In this document: piece after piece, positions 48,814 through 56,598 of the stretch | How positions within the stretch are numbered: position 1 is the stretch's first letter | Layout of the letters: the number at the start of each line of letters is the position of its first letter | Source: Nocardia sp. NBC_01327 | GTDB lineage: Bacteria; Actinomycetota; Actinomycetes; Mycobacteriales; Mycobacteriaceae | NCBI RefSeq assembly: GCF_035958815.1 | Contig: NZ_CP108383.1 | Span: 3,472,001 to 3,536,000 of the forward strand | Direction of reading: 5' to 3' | DNA length: 64,000 nt | The notes under the pieces: model-generated | Told to the model about the DNA's origin: nothing | Databases searched by the model: none | What the model saw: only the letters and a program-made list of their open reading frames with translations | Translations under genes and position numbers: made by a program

Positions 48814-49452
48814 ATGCGTCTCCATGCAGCACACTTTTCGCTATCGCTGCTCACTCTCGTGGCAGCCCTGACTCTCACCGCGTGCGGCGGCGGCCTCACC
48901 TCCTCTCCCTCGACGACGACCATTGCGCCCCCCGATCCGGCGCGCCCACCCGTCGATATCCATTGGGAGGCATACCAGGGCTTCCAGTTACCGATCGGCG
49001 CACACGACGGACCCACCAGGCAGAGCCCCGCCGCCTCCGGCTACTCGCATACTCCGCAGGGCGCGGCCCTCGCCGCCATCAATCAGAACGTTCGTCTCAC
49101 CCTGGCCCCCGACGGCGCGTGGCCGGACATCGCATCCGAATCCCTCATGCCCGGCCCCGCCAAGGACTCCTGGGTCCTGGCCCGCGCCCAGATCTCCATC
49201 ACCGCCCCCGCGAATCCCGCCGCCACCGCTCACATCGCCGGATACAAAATCAACACCTACACCGCAGCCCGCACCGACCTCACCGTCTACAGCACCCTCT
49301 CCGACAACAGCATCCTGGCCACCCTCCTGACCGTCGTCTGGTCCGCCGACGACTGGCGCTTCCAACTCCCCGACCTCAACTCCAAAACCAACAGAAACCA
49401 ATCCCCGGCAGCCTTTCCCACCGACATGGTGAAACTGGAAGCCCCGAAGTAG
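48814..49452 (+). CDS. Lipoprotein with a conjugation-locus-type domain
   Basis: Exported lipoprotein of 212 aa. SLSLLTLVAALTLTAC is the signal and lipobox. The domain YQGFQLPIGAHDGPTRQSPAASGYSHTPQGAALAAINQNVRLTLAPDGAWPDI...PGPAKDSWVLARAQISI has the 'GP...GYxHTPQGAxLAA' pattern I associate, from memory, with lipoproteins found near actinobacterial type IV secretion-like loci. GGAAGGAAG at 48801-48809 sets ATG 48814. It is divergent from the operon ending at 42524, so the two may share a regulatory region. Confidence 0.7.
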   Translation: MRLHAAHFSLSLLTLVAALTLTACGGGLTSSPSTTTIAPPDPARPPVDIHWEAYQGFQLPIGAHDGPTRQSPAASGYSHTPQGAALAAINQNVRLTLAPDGAWPDIASESLMPGPAKDSWVLARAQISITAPANPAATAHIAGYKINTYTAARTDLTVYSTLSDNSILATLLTVVWSADDWRFQLPDLNSKTNRNQSPAAFPTDMVKLEAPK

Positions 49453-50224
49453 CTGTCAGCCCCAGACAGGCAATGGGCCCGATCGCCGCCCCCGATTCCA
49501 ACCCGGGTCCGGCCCCGTCAATCTGTCTCTGCGCTGCACAGTATGTGGGGGGTGTCCGGCGGAATGGTCGCCGCACCCGAGCCCGCGACCTTCAGTTCAT
49601 CGACAGGCCGGATCCGGCGATACACATCACGCAGGCCCGAGTGTGCGGGGAACTGACGTTCACGACTGTGCGGTCCTGAATTAGGTTGTCAGGGTTCTGG
49701 CGGTGGCTGTTCGATCCTGTCGCGGTCGTTTGGTGCCGGAACGGGCTTTCGCGCAACGTCTCTCGGCACTACGCAGCACGAGTGGGGGCTGTGGGACCTC
49801 GGCGCGGGCTGCGCGATCCCGGGGCGGCGGTCTCGGCCCGGTATGCGGTTGGGGGAGGCGTCGATCGCTTCTGGCTTCGTTGCGACGTCTCGGCGGCGCA
49901 GAGTTCGGCCGAAACTTGTGCGGGCTGGCGGACTTTGCCGATCTGCGCGCTAACTGGGCAATTCGCGCTGCGGCCACTGTGGTGGCGTGAATCTGCGAAC
50001 CCGGATCACCGGAATGCCTGCGTCCGGATCAGTCGCGGCGTGGTCTGTGCTGTCTGCGGGGTAGATGACTCCCGCACCCAGCCCGAGGCTGCCGAACTAG
50101 GCTGAAGTGACGGCAAATCGTCGCGTTGATAATCAAGCTCGCGACCGGCTACCCGACCGGATAGTGACTGAGGCCGAGCCTGTTTCAGGCTCGGCCTGGT
50201 GTTCGTCCTGTCGGTGTAGCTCGT
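49453..50224. other. 772-nt stretch without a supportable gene
   Basis: Open frames on both strands across 49680-50105 lack ribosome sites and domains, and the coding character of their codons is poor. GCCTGTTTCAGGCTCGGCCTGG near 50175-50200 contains the pairing GCCGAGCCTG/CAGGCTCGGC (50172-50181 with 50186-50195), a terminator-like hairpin for the leftward DUF397 gene. No tRNA or repeat was seen. Confidence 0.4.
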
Positions 50225-50419
50225 TCAGTGATTCCAGATTTCGCTGGCCAGGAAGCGGTCCCAGTGCTCGCCGGGGAACACGAGCACCGGCCCGCTCGGG
50301 TTCTTGGAATCACGCACCCCAACTGTGTTCGCCCCGAGGAATGCGATTTCGACGCACTCATTGGCACTGGGGGACTTGGAGGATTTGAACCACTGGGCGT
50401 CGGCCGGATCGTTGATCAT
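50225..50419 (-). CDS. DUF397 domain protein
   Basis: A 64-aa protein with the whole DUF397 pattern: AQWFKSSKSPSANECVEIAFLGANTVGVRDSKNPSGPVLVFPGEHWDRFLASEI. DUF397 proteins are small partners of XRE/DUF5753 regulators across actinomycetes. Its start overlaps the stop of the regulator by 4 nt, so the two are co-translated. They are suspected to form antagonistic or toxin-antitoxin-like pairs; the function is not settled. Confidence 0.88.
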   Translation of the reverse strand: MINDPADAQWFKSSKSPSANECVEIAFLGANTVGVRDSKNPSGPVLVFPGEHWDRFLASEIWNH

Positions 50420-51315
50420 GGCGCGTACTCCTTCGCGATGCTCGACACCAGATCGTGGGTGTCGTTCTCGCTCAACGCTACCCGCTTCATGGATACGACC
50501 GCTTGCCTGAACCGGGCGATCACCTCGGCATGCTCGAGGTAGAGCGCTCCCTCGGACCCTTCGACATAGACAACCGGAGGTTCAACCAAACGGCTGGCAA
50601 GAGGAGGGAATTCGAGCATGCTGAATGAGTCGACCGAGTATCCGGAGTGTGTGCCCGCGTTGAACGGCACGACCCTGATCGAGATGTTGTCTTGTGCTCC
50701 AGCCTCTTGCAGGCGCTGCAATTGCTCCCGCGTAACCGCAGGCCCTCCGATTCGATGGCGTAGCACCGCCTCCGACAGGAGTGCATCCACTCGAAAAGTA
50801 TTGTCGGCTAGCCGCTCCTGCCGCCGGGCGGCCAGTTCGAGCCGACTCGACACATCGATTTCGGGCAGGTTGGGGAGTGCGTTCTCGATGAGGCTGCGTC
50901 GATATGCGGGCGTCTGGAGTATGCCGGGTATGAACACGAGCTGATGCGATGTCAGGTGGTCGGCCACTGCTTCGAGTCGCAGGTAGTGATTGAAGTACGG
51001 GGCGTACTGGCGGGAGTACGCCTGCCACCATCCTGTCGAGACTCCTTGCAGCTTGGCGACTTTGGCCTGTTGCTTGAGTTCTTCCCACAGCTCGAGCACC
51101 TCCGCTCGAACCGCAGGGGTGACGCTGTACATGTCGAGTAGCGACTTCAACTGTGGCGTAGACACTTTGGTCGGCAGACCGTCCTCGAGTCGGAGGATGG
51201 TTTGCTTCGACGTATCTATCTCCAATCCGGCAGTCAATAGGGTGGCGCCGGCTTGTTCTCGTATGGAGCGAAGAAAGCGACCGAATGCTCTACGCGGGAT
51301 AGTGGATCCGACCAT
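50416..51315 (-). CDS. XRE regulator with DUF5753 (Scr1-type) domain
   Basis: A 299-aa regulator. Residues 8-75 form a Cro/C1 helix-turn-helix (RRAFGRFLRSIREQAGATLLTAGLEIDTSKQTILRLEDG). The DUF5753 domain from about 110 contains YSRQYAPYFNHYLRLEAVADHLTSHQLVFIPGILQTPAYRRSLIENALP and ends with VVYVEGSEGALYLEHAEVIARFRQAV. Followed directly by DUF397. Upstream lies the small membrane gene in the other direction, across a 196-bp gap with a perfect long inverted repeat, which is a probable control region for both. Confidence 0.88.
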   Translation of the reverse strand: MVGSTIPRRAFGRFLRSIREQAGATLLTAGLEIDTSKQTILRLEDGLPTKVSTPQLKSLLDMYSVTPAVRAEVLELWEELKQQAKVAKLQGVSTGWWQAYSRQYAPYFNHYLRLEAVADHLTSHQLVFIPGILQTPAYRRSLIENALPNLPEIDVSSRLELAARRQERLADNTFRVDALLSEAVLRHRIGGPAVTREQLQRLQEAGAQDNISIRVVPFNAGTHSGYSVDSFSMLEFPPLASRLVEPPVVYVEGSEGALYLEHAEVIARFRQAVVSMKRVALSENDTHDLVSSIAKEYAP

Positions 51316-51388
51316 TTCGTTAGCCTCGCTATCTGGGGAAGCGTTTCGTGAAGCGGTCCGTGCTGGACTTCCAGCGGATTCCCTTCGA

Positions 51389-51504
51389 CACCTTTCATCA
51401 GAAGTTCTGCGGGATCACAGTTGTATACCGAGTATAAGTGAGAACTTGCGACCTACTGCTCGGTACTGAATGCGATTCCCGTACAGAACTTCTGATGAAA
51501 GGTG
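51389..51504. repeat. Perfect 21-bp inverted repeat in a divergent control region
   Basis: The 21 bases at 51389-51409 (CACCTTTCATC...) recur exactly as the reverse complement at 51484-51504 (...GATGAAAGGTG), 74 nt apart. The pair lies between the XRE/DUF5753 gene and the small membrane gene, and the right copy covers the ribosome-site region of the latter. It could be a paired binding site or the ends of a 116-bp miniature inverted-repeat element; no target duplication is visible. Confidence 0.75.
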
Positions 51505-51511
51505 GACCGAA

Positions 51512-51739
51512 ATGACCTGGGACATCTGGGCGCTGCTGTCGATCATCGTGCTGTGCGGCACCGTCATCGTCTGGTCCGGCTGGGGTTATTGCCGCGAACT
51601 CCATCCGGAGGAAGTCAACTCCCTACGCCTGCACCTCACGGGCGGTGGTCACCTCGACGTCCCGCTCGCACCCGATCACCCCACCGGCCGTCACCGCGCG
51701 CCCCACTTCACCCGTCTCCACCTGGAGTCGACCCCATGA
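51512..51739 (+). CDS. Small single-TM protein
   Basis: A 75-aa protein with one N-terminal TM helix (WDIWALLSIIVLCGTVIVWSGWGY) and a cytosolic tail (CRELHPEEVNSLRLHLTGGGHLDVPLAPDHPTG). AAAGGTGG at 51498-51505 precedes ATG 51512. Its last codon overlaps the start of the next gene by 4 nt (ATGA). No family recognised. The coupling suggests a membrane component tied to the wHTH protein that follows. Confidence 0.65.
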   Translation: MTWDIWALLSIIVLCGTVIVWSGWGYCRELHPEEVNSLRLHLTGGGHLDVPLAPDHPTGRHRAPHFTRLHLESTP

Positions 51740-51951
51740 CCCCCGCCGAAATAGCGGTCCTCACCGCCCTCCGCCCCAATCTCCCGCTCAACTCCACCCA
51801 AATCCAGCAGGCCGCCCGCCTGACCGCCGCGCGCACCCGAAATGCCCTGTCCCAATTGGAATCCCGAGGTCTGATCATGTCCAGCCGCCCCCGCGGCCGC
51901 TACCGCATCACCCCTCGCGGCCGAGCCGCCCTGATAACAAAGTCCCGCTGA
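51736..51951 (+). CDS. Small winged-helix DNA-binding protein
   Basis: A 71-aa protein that is a bare winged helix: TPAEIAVLTALRPNLPLNSTQIQQAARLTAARTRNALSQLESRGLIMSSRPRGRYRITPRGRAALI. This matches the MarR/DUF-type wHTH core (helix, recognition helix, RG-R wing). It starts within the stop region of the TM gene. With the divergent XRE/DUF5753 gene this makes a compact regulatory island. Confidence 0.7.
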   Translation: MTPAEIAVLTALRPNLPLNSTQIQQAARLTAARTRNALSQLESRGLIMSSRPRGRYRITPRGRAALITKSR

Positions 51952-51954
51952 CCC

Positions 51955-51980
51955 TTGAAACTGACGTAACGTGAGGTTTT
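51955..51980 (+). promoter_or_regulatory. MerR-type promoter/operator
   Basis: TTGAAA (51955-51960) is followed by ACTGACGTAACGTGAGGT (51960-51977), an imperfect palindrome centred in a long spacer, as in promoters that MerR regulators activate by untwisting. It precedes the SnoaL-MerR pair. Confidence 0.6.
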
Positions 51981-52016
51981 AGCGTGGGTGGTGCACATCG
52001 ACCCGAGGAGAACCAG

Positions 52017-52487
52017 ATGAGCACCGACCTGCAGAAACTGTCCGACCGCACGGAGATCGTCGAGCTGCTGAGCGCCTACCTGGCAGCGGTCGACGACAAG
52101 CGGCTCGATCGTACCGTGATGACCACAACCTTCGCGGTCGACGGCCGTATCGTCCGCCCCAACGGTGCCGCCCTTATCGGACACGACAGTATTCTCGAGA
52201 GCCAGTCGGCGAGTTTCGCCCGTTTTCGAGCGACACACCACGTCACTGCCGACCATCTTGTCGAAATCGACGGTGGCACAGCAAGAATGCGCGCCAATCT
52301 GACCGCCATGCATCTCTGGTCGCCGGAGGAGTCCGATTCCCACTCGCTGGAAACCCATTTCCTCGCCGGCGGCGTCTTCGACGTCCGTGCCACGCGGACC
52401 GGCGAGGGCTGGAAACTGACCGAAATGGCGCTGCGCAACACCTGGCGCAGCGGCACGGGTATGGCCGCAATGCTCGCCACCCGCTGA
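52017..52487 (+). CDS. SnoaL-like NTF2-fold protein
   Basis: A 156-aa protein. LSDRTEIVELLSAYLAAVDDKRLDRTVMTTTFAVDGRIVRPNG is the SnoaL_4-like opening helix and strand, with GHDSILESQSASFARFRATHHVTADHLVEIDGGTARMRANLTAMHLW and a C-terminal strand GWKLTEMALRNTWRSGTG. His pairs in the cavity could be catalytic or ligand-binding. GAGGAGAA at 52004-52011 sets ATG 52017. It starts the unit whose second gene is a MerR regulator, an order that suggests autoregulated response to a small molecule. Confidence 0.82.
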   Translation: MSTDLQKLSDRTEIVELLSAYLAAVDDKRLDRTVMTTTFAVDGRIVRPNGAALIGHDSILESQSASFARFRATHHVTADHLVEIDGGTARMRANLTAMHLWSPEESDSHSLETHFLAGGVFDVRATRTGEGWKLTEMALRNTWRSGTGMAAMLATR

Positions 52488-52504
52488 TTCGAAAGGAAGG
52501 CGCC

Positions 52505-53113
52505 GTGGCCGAACAGGTATGGCGTGTCGGAGATCTGGCCCGCGAAACCGGCGTCACCGTCCGGGCCCTGCACCACTACGACCAGCTCGGCCTGCTGGTG
52601 CCCTCCTCGCGCACCTCCGGCGGGCACCGCAGCTACACCGAGTCGGACGTGCACCGCCTGCACCGCATTGTGGCCTTGCGGGGCTTCGGATTTCCGCTCG
52701 AGGACATCGCGGCCCTCCTGCACGCCGACCCCGACCAGGACCCCCGCGACCTGATCCGGCAACAGCTGACGCTGGTCGAAGACCGCATCGCCCGAGCCGG
52801 CGCCCTGCGAACCCGCCTGCTCGAGGTGCTCGACGGCCTCGAACACACGGTGGAGCCGTCGACCTCGGAGTTCCTACGACTTATTGAGGAGACCGTCACC
52901 ATGAATCAACCACTGACCCCGGACGAATTCGCCCGGCTGATCCGTCAGCGCGAGGAATTCGCGCGGAGCCTGAGCGCGGAAGAGTTTGCGGCACTGCTGA
53001 AACGCCGTGAAGACGCCTTCGCCGCACTGACCCCGGCCGACCGAGAACGGTTGGAGGCCAACCGCGCTCGAATGATCCCGCCCGGAACGGGGCTCGACCC
53101 CGCAGACGGGTAA
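52505..53113 (+). CDS. MerR-family transcriptional regulator
   Basis: A 202-aa regulator. Residues 5-75 form the MerR winged helix (WRVGDLARETGVTVRALHHYDQLGLLVPSSRTSGGHRSYTESDVHRLHRIVALRGFGFPLEDIAALLHAD), followed by a dimer coiled coil (QQLTLVEDRIARAGALRTRLLEVLDGLEH). The tail holds a repeated EEFARxL-type helix pair. No Cys ligand suggests an organic effector rather than a metal. GTG 52505 follows GGAAGG at 52494-52499. It probably acts on the promoter at 51955-51980. Confidence 0.87.
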   Translation: MAEQVWRVGDLARETGVTVRALHHYDQLGLLVPSSRTSGGHRSYTESDVHRLHRIVALRGFGFPLEDIAALLHADPDQDPRDLIRQQLTLVEDRIARAGALRTRLLEVLDGLEHTVEPSTSEFLRLIEETVTMNQPLTPDEFARLIRQREEFARSLSAEEFAALLKRREDAFAALTPADRERLEANRARMIPPGTGLDPADG

Positions 53114-53217
53114 CCGGGTCGCGAGCTATCCGGCCTAATCGTGCACTACCGAGCCTCGAATGGCGGTTTCCCGCCGAATCCGCCTCGATAGTGCACGAAA
53201 AGGCCGACCGGTGATCG

Positions 53218-54462
53218 TCAAGGGATGAATCTCGTATTCGGGTAGGCCGGGTTGTCCCCATCGAACAGGTGACTGTCGCTGTGCTTCAGGTGCAGATCGA
53301 AAAACGCTGTGACATAGGCACGTTGGGTGCTCACCGACTGACCAGGATCGATCCGCCCGATCTCCCGTTGCTGCGCACCCCGCTTCAGCACCTGTGCGAG
53401 TTGCGGAACCACGACCTGTAGGTCGGTGAATCCATTGTGTGCGGCGCCGTCGAAGTGTAGATCGCGTTTCCACGCGCGCTGATTGGTCCAGAACTCCCTC
53501 CACGACGGATCTATATCGGTGCTCATGTGGGAATGCTGGAGGGTGTCACCTGTCGCCGGGTACACGAAATCGGAGCCCACCAGCAGGAACGGCCGATCCA
53601 GCCCGTGCTGCACGCTTTCCCCGACGTCACCCGGCGACATCGCGCCGTCGAAGTTGATCCCGGCGGCGATCCGCCGGTCGTAGTACATGCTCTCCGCCGT
53701 CGTGCACCCGCCCAGCGAGTGGCCGAACATGCCCACCGCCGAAAGATCCAGCGCCCCAACCAGGCCCGTGGGCAGCGGGCGCTTCTCGGCGTCCGGATTA
53801 TCGCCCTGATCCATGCGGGTCAGCTCATCCAGCACGAATCGGGTATCGGCAATGCGGGCACCCATCGTCCGCCGCAGGAATTCCACGCTCGACTCGGCAC
53901 TGCCGGTGACGACCTGCCCGCCGGGGAATTCGATCGCCGTCGAATCATGCGGATGGGAAAGGGAGACAACGATATAGCCGTGACTCGCCAAATCATCGGT
54001 GAGCACCGAACCGAGCTCCCGCAGCATGCCGAGGCCGTGCGAGAACAACACCACCGGCCACCGCTGTGTGCCATCCACCGCCGCCGACGCGACTGCGGGC
54101 CGCTCGGTCCCGCTCCAATCGACCACGCCCGCGGGCATATCCAGAAAAGCCGGATCGGGCACACTCTGATCGAACACGCTCGCCACCCGCGGCGACATCC
54201 AGTCGGCGAGTTCCCCGCCGCCCTGCGCGGGGTAGGTCACGGTGACCATCAACTCCCGCCGCGCGCTCGCCTGCCACGGGTCCGTCCGCGCATCCACCAG
54301 ATGCAGATCCACCGTGCCCACCGGATACCGCCCACTGAGCCCCGGCAGCATCAGGCGCACCTGCCGCCTGATCGTGATCGGCGTCGCGGCAGCCAGCAAC
54401 CCGAGCCCCGCAACCAGCCCCACCGCCCCCGCGAAGACCCGCCTATCGAACACCTCAGTCAC
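53218..54462 (-). CDS. Membrane-anchored alpha/beta hydrolase (PAF-acetylhydrolase-like)
   Basis: A 414-aa protein with an N-terminal signal anchor (VFAGAVGLVAGLGLLAAATPITI). YPVGTVDLHLVDARTDPWQASARRELMVTVTYPA is typical of PAF-acetylhydrolase/dienelactone-like esterases; VVLFSHGLGMLRELGSVLTDDLASHGYIVVSLSHPHDST, the nucleophile turn GMFGHSLGGCTT, and the His in DGAAHNGFTD follow the alpha/beta hydrolase order. Probably hydrolyses short acyl esters at or outside the membrane. Single gene. Confidence 0.82.
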   Translation of the reverse strand: MTEVFDRRVFAGAVGLVAGLGLLAAATPITIRRQVRLMLPGLSGRYPVGTVDLHLVDARTDPWQASARRELMVTVTYPAQGGGELADWMSPRVASVFDQSVPDPAFLDMPAGVVDWSGTERPAVASAAVDGTQRWPVVLFSHGLGMLRELGSVLTDDLASHGYIVVSLSHPHDSTAIEFPGGQVVTGSAESSVEFLRRTMGARIADTRFVLDELTRMDQGDNPDAEKRPLPTGLVGALDLSAVGMFGHSLGGCTTAESMYYDRRIAAGINFDGAMSPGDVGESVQHGLDRPFLLVGSDFVYPATGDTLQHSHMSTDIDPSWREFWTNQRAWKRDLHFDGAAHNGFTDLQVVVPQLAQVLKRGAQQREIGRIDPGQSVSTQRAYVTAFFDLHLKHSDSHLFDGDNPAYPNTRFIP

Positions 54463-54507
54463 TTAACCACTTGCGTCTCCAGTGGGTGGAAGGTGCAGCG
54501 TATTCCC

Positions 54508-54703
54508 ATGACCGACGACCTCCACACGATCGGCGAACTCGCCCACCGCACCAGCCTCCCGGTCCGCCTGGCTCGACACCGTGTCCGAACCGAAGGTGGA
54601 GCGCTACTGGGAGTTGCTGACCTTGATCAACGGGTACCAGCCCGCTCCGCCCGCAGTCCCTGCCTTCGCCTGGCTATCCGCAGCCCTGCGTGCACACCGA
54701 TAG
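54508..54703 (+). pseudogene. MerR regulator remnant (internal deletion and frameshift)
   Basis: It begins MTDDLHTIGELAHRTSLPVR, the first helix of a MerR wHTH, and then shifts by +1 into AWLDTVSEPKVERYWELLTL...WLSAALRAHR followed by TAG, the usual C-terminus of a family of MerR regulators. About 200 residues between are missing. The upstream sequence GTCTCCAGTGGGTGGAAGGTGC still looks like a MerR promoter spacer. Confidence 0.75.
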
Positions 54704-54823
54704 CTCTCCTCCCCGGAATTCCATACCTATGCCGCAACGGTTTCGGCTGTTTGCAGCTGGGGAATCCGCCCGCGCGCGGACCGTCCGGGGGGCACCGGGG
54801 TCACCCTTTACGCCGATATGAAT

Positions 54824-54884
54824 ATCGACCAGGAACTGGTGGCGGTGCCTACTCGGCGTTTGCCACAACCAGTTCCTGGTCGAT
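54824..54884. repeat. 17-bp perfect inverted repeat
   Basis: ATCGACCAGGAACTGGT (54824-54840) pairs exactly with ACCAGTTCCTGGTCGAT (54868-54884), with a 27-nt loop that has minor inner pairing. It lies between the MerR remnant and the end of the leftward lipoprotein gene, where it can act as a terminator. Confidence 0.7.
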
Positions 54885-54940
54885 GTCATTTCACGTGTGC
54901 GAAGGGAGGATTCGGTCGAAGGTGGGGGAGGTGGGGTGGG

Positions 54941-55948
54941 TTACAGCCACTTCATCAGGGTCATGCTCGAGAGCTGCGCGTTGGTGATGGTCGGCAGGTC
55001 GACCTTTTTCGGGGGACTACTGCCGTCCACCGTGACGACATAGACGGAGGTTTGGCCGGTGCCTTGGGTATCGAGGTACTTGAAGGCAATCTGAGTGCCG
55101 TCGTGATTGCTGACGGGGTTCGATATACCCGCCGTATTCGTGGTGGGTAGCAGCGGCGTCCTGTTGCTGGCGGTGAAGCAATTGGTCGCCGGGTCTTTGA
55201 CGACGTCGGACCGATATACCTGAGTGTCCTTGGCATCTATCACTTTGGTAGGGCCACCCAGCCAGATCAGTGTTCCGCAGTCGGCGGTGGGGAACACGAT
55301 GGTCCCGTCATAGTTGAGGTAGGGACCGCCTAGGTGTCCGTGCCCCACAGCCTGCGGATTACTCGTAGACCCAGCCGGTATCTCGTAGTAGTTGTCCACC
55401 GGTGTCGCGGGCTGCCGGTAATAGAAGTTGCCCGCGCCATCGAACCCGATGGATTCGAAATCCGGCTGCGTACCCCCGAACGGCCCGAGCGCGGCCGCAG
55501 GCGTCACATTGGTGAATGTCCCACCGGCATCTATCCATCCCGCACTGTCATGCCCATCGACCTTCTTGGTGAACGCGAATCTCTTGAGATCCGGTGACGC
55601 CGAGAGAACATTGCCGGAATCACAGGTATTCGAGCATGCGGAAACATCGAAAGAGGCCACCTGCGAATACTTTCCGGAGCTCGGATCGATGAACCCATAG
55701 TTCATATGCCCCACAGATCCGGTGCCGACAAATATCTGCGTAAGTATCCCCGACGTCGCCTGCGGCGCAGCAGCACTGGTCACCGACGCTGGATTGGTCG
55801 AGGTCGCAGCCGCCGCGGGCGGACTGCTCGATGCGGTAGCCGATGGCTTGGTAGTCGAGTTATTCGCCGAGCATCCGGCTGTAAACGCGAGTAACACTGT
55901 CGAAATAGCAAGAATTGCTGACAAACGTCCATGGGATTCTGCATTCAT
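54941..55948 (-). CDS. Lipoprotein with beta-propeller-like domain
   Basis: Exported lipoprotein of 335 aa. Signal and lipobox ILAISTVLLAFTAGC (Cys26), then an Ala/Ser/Thr linker. The rest is strand-rich with repeated blades (GFIDPSSGKYSQVASFD, SPDLKRFAFTKKVDGHDSAGWIDAGG, FESIGFDGAGNFYYRQPA, NYDGTIVFPTADCGTLIWLGG, NHDGTQIAFKYLDTQGTGQTSVYVVTVDG), the spacing of TolB/WD40-like propellers. Cys pairs suggest disulfides. Ligand unknown. Single gene ended by the inverted repeat. Confidence 0.78.
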   Translation of the reverse strand: MNAESHGRLSAILAISTVLLAFTAGCSANNSTTKPSATASSSPPAAAATSTNPASVTSAAAPQATSGILTQIFVGTGSVGHMNYGFIDPSSGKYSQVASFDVSACSNTCDSGNVLSASPDLKRFAFTKKVDGHDSAGWIDAGGTFTNVTPAAALGPFGGTQPDFESIGFDGAGNFYYRQPATPVDNYYEIPAGSTSNPQAVGHGHLGGPYLNYDGTIVFPTADCGTLIWLGGPTKVIDAKDTQVYRSDVVKDPATNCFTASNRTPLLPTTNTAGISNPVSNHDGTQIAFKYLDTQGTGQTSVYVVTVDGSSPPKKVDLPTITNAQLSSMTLMKWL

Positions 55949-56215
55949 GCGGACTCTCCGGCCAAGCGGTGCAACACTGTCGCGTCATTATGCGCTCCGC
56001 AGACAGGTTGCGGGTCCCGATCCGGCGGGGCCCCAGGGCATCCGCCCGCGTCGCGCCGTCCGCTCGTGCCGGGTGAGCAGCGGGAGGTGCACCGGCTGCC
56101 CCTATTTCTGGGTCTTCCAAAACGATCATCTGAACCAACATTATTTCATATGCTCTCACCGGCAGAGCGGCAGAACACCGCACCTGCCTCGGCAAACAGA
56201 TTTGAGGACAACTTC

Positions 56216-56461
56216 ATGAAACGAACGATTCTCGTCGGCGCCGCCGCCTTCGCCCTTCTCGGTGGTGCCGTGGGCACGGCTGCCGCAGAAGGGATTCCGC
56301 TCACCGCCCAGAACGTCGACATCACCCCCGGCTCCGCCGCGGACCTCGGCAATGCCATCGGCACCGGCTCGGTCGACACCGGCAGCACCGCCGCCGCCCT
56401 CGGCAGCGCCTTCGGCGGCGGCTACGCCGGCGGCGTACTCGGCAGCCTCTCCGCACACTGA
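56216..56461 (+). CDS. Small secreted Gly/Ser-rich protein
   Basis: An 81-aa protein with a signal peptide (RTILVGAAAFALLGGAVGTAAA-EG). The mature 55 residues (LTAQNVDITPGSAADLGNAIGTGSVDTGSTAAALGSAFGGGYAGGVLGSLSAH) are Gly/Ser/Ala-rich, with a pattern like a short glycine zipper. GAGGA at 56204-56208 sets ATG 56216. No family recognised. Confidence 0.7.
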   Translation: MKRTILVGAAAFALLGGAVGTAAAEGIPLTAQNVDITPGSAADLGNAIGTGSVDTGSTAAALGSAFGGGYAGGVLGSLSAH

Positions 56462-56598
56462 TCCGGGCGGAACAACAGAAGGGCCCGGCCGACACCGGGC
56501 CTGCTCTGGTCTCCGTTCGGGCGCAGGGGACCGCATGAGCATCACCGAGACTGCGTCAGTCTGTTGACCCGTGGTGGTCACTCACTTACCATCCAGCG

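Noticed and set aside
49686..50105. Open frames on both strands in the 49.5-50.2 kb gap
   Set aside because: No start signal, no domain, and codon composition unlike the neighbouring genes.
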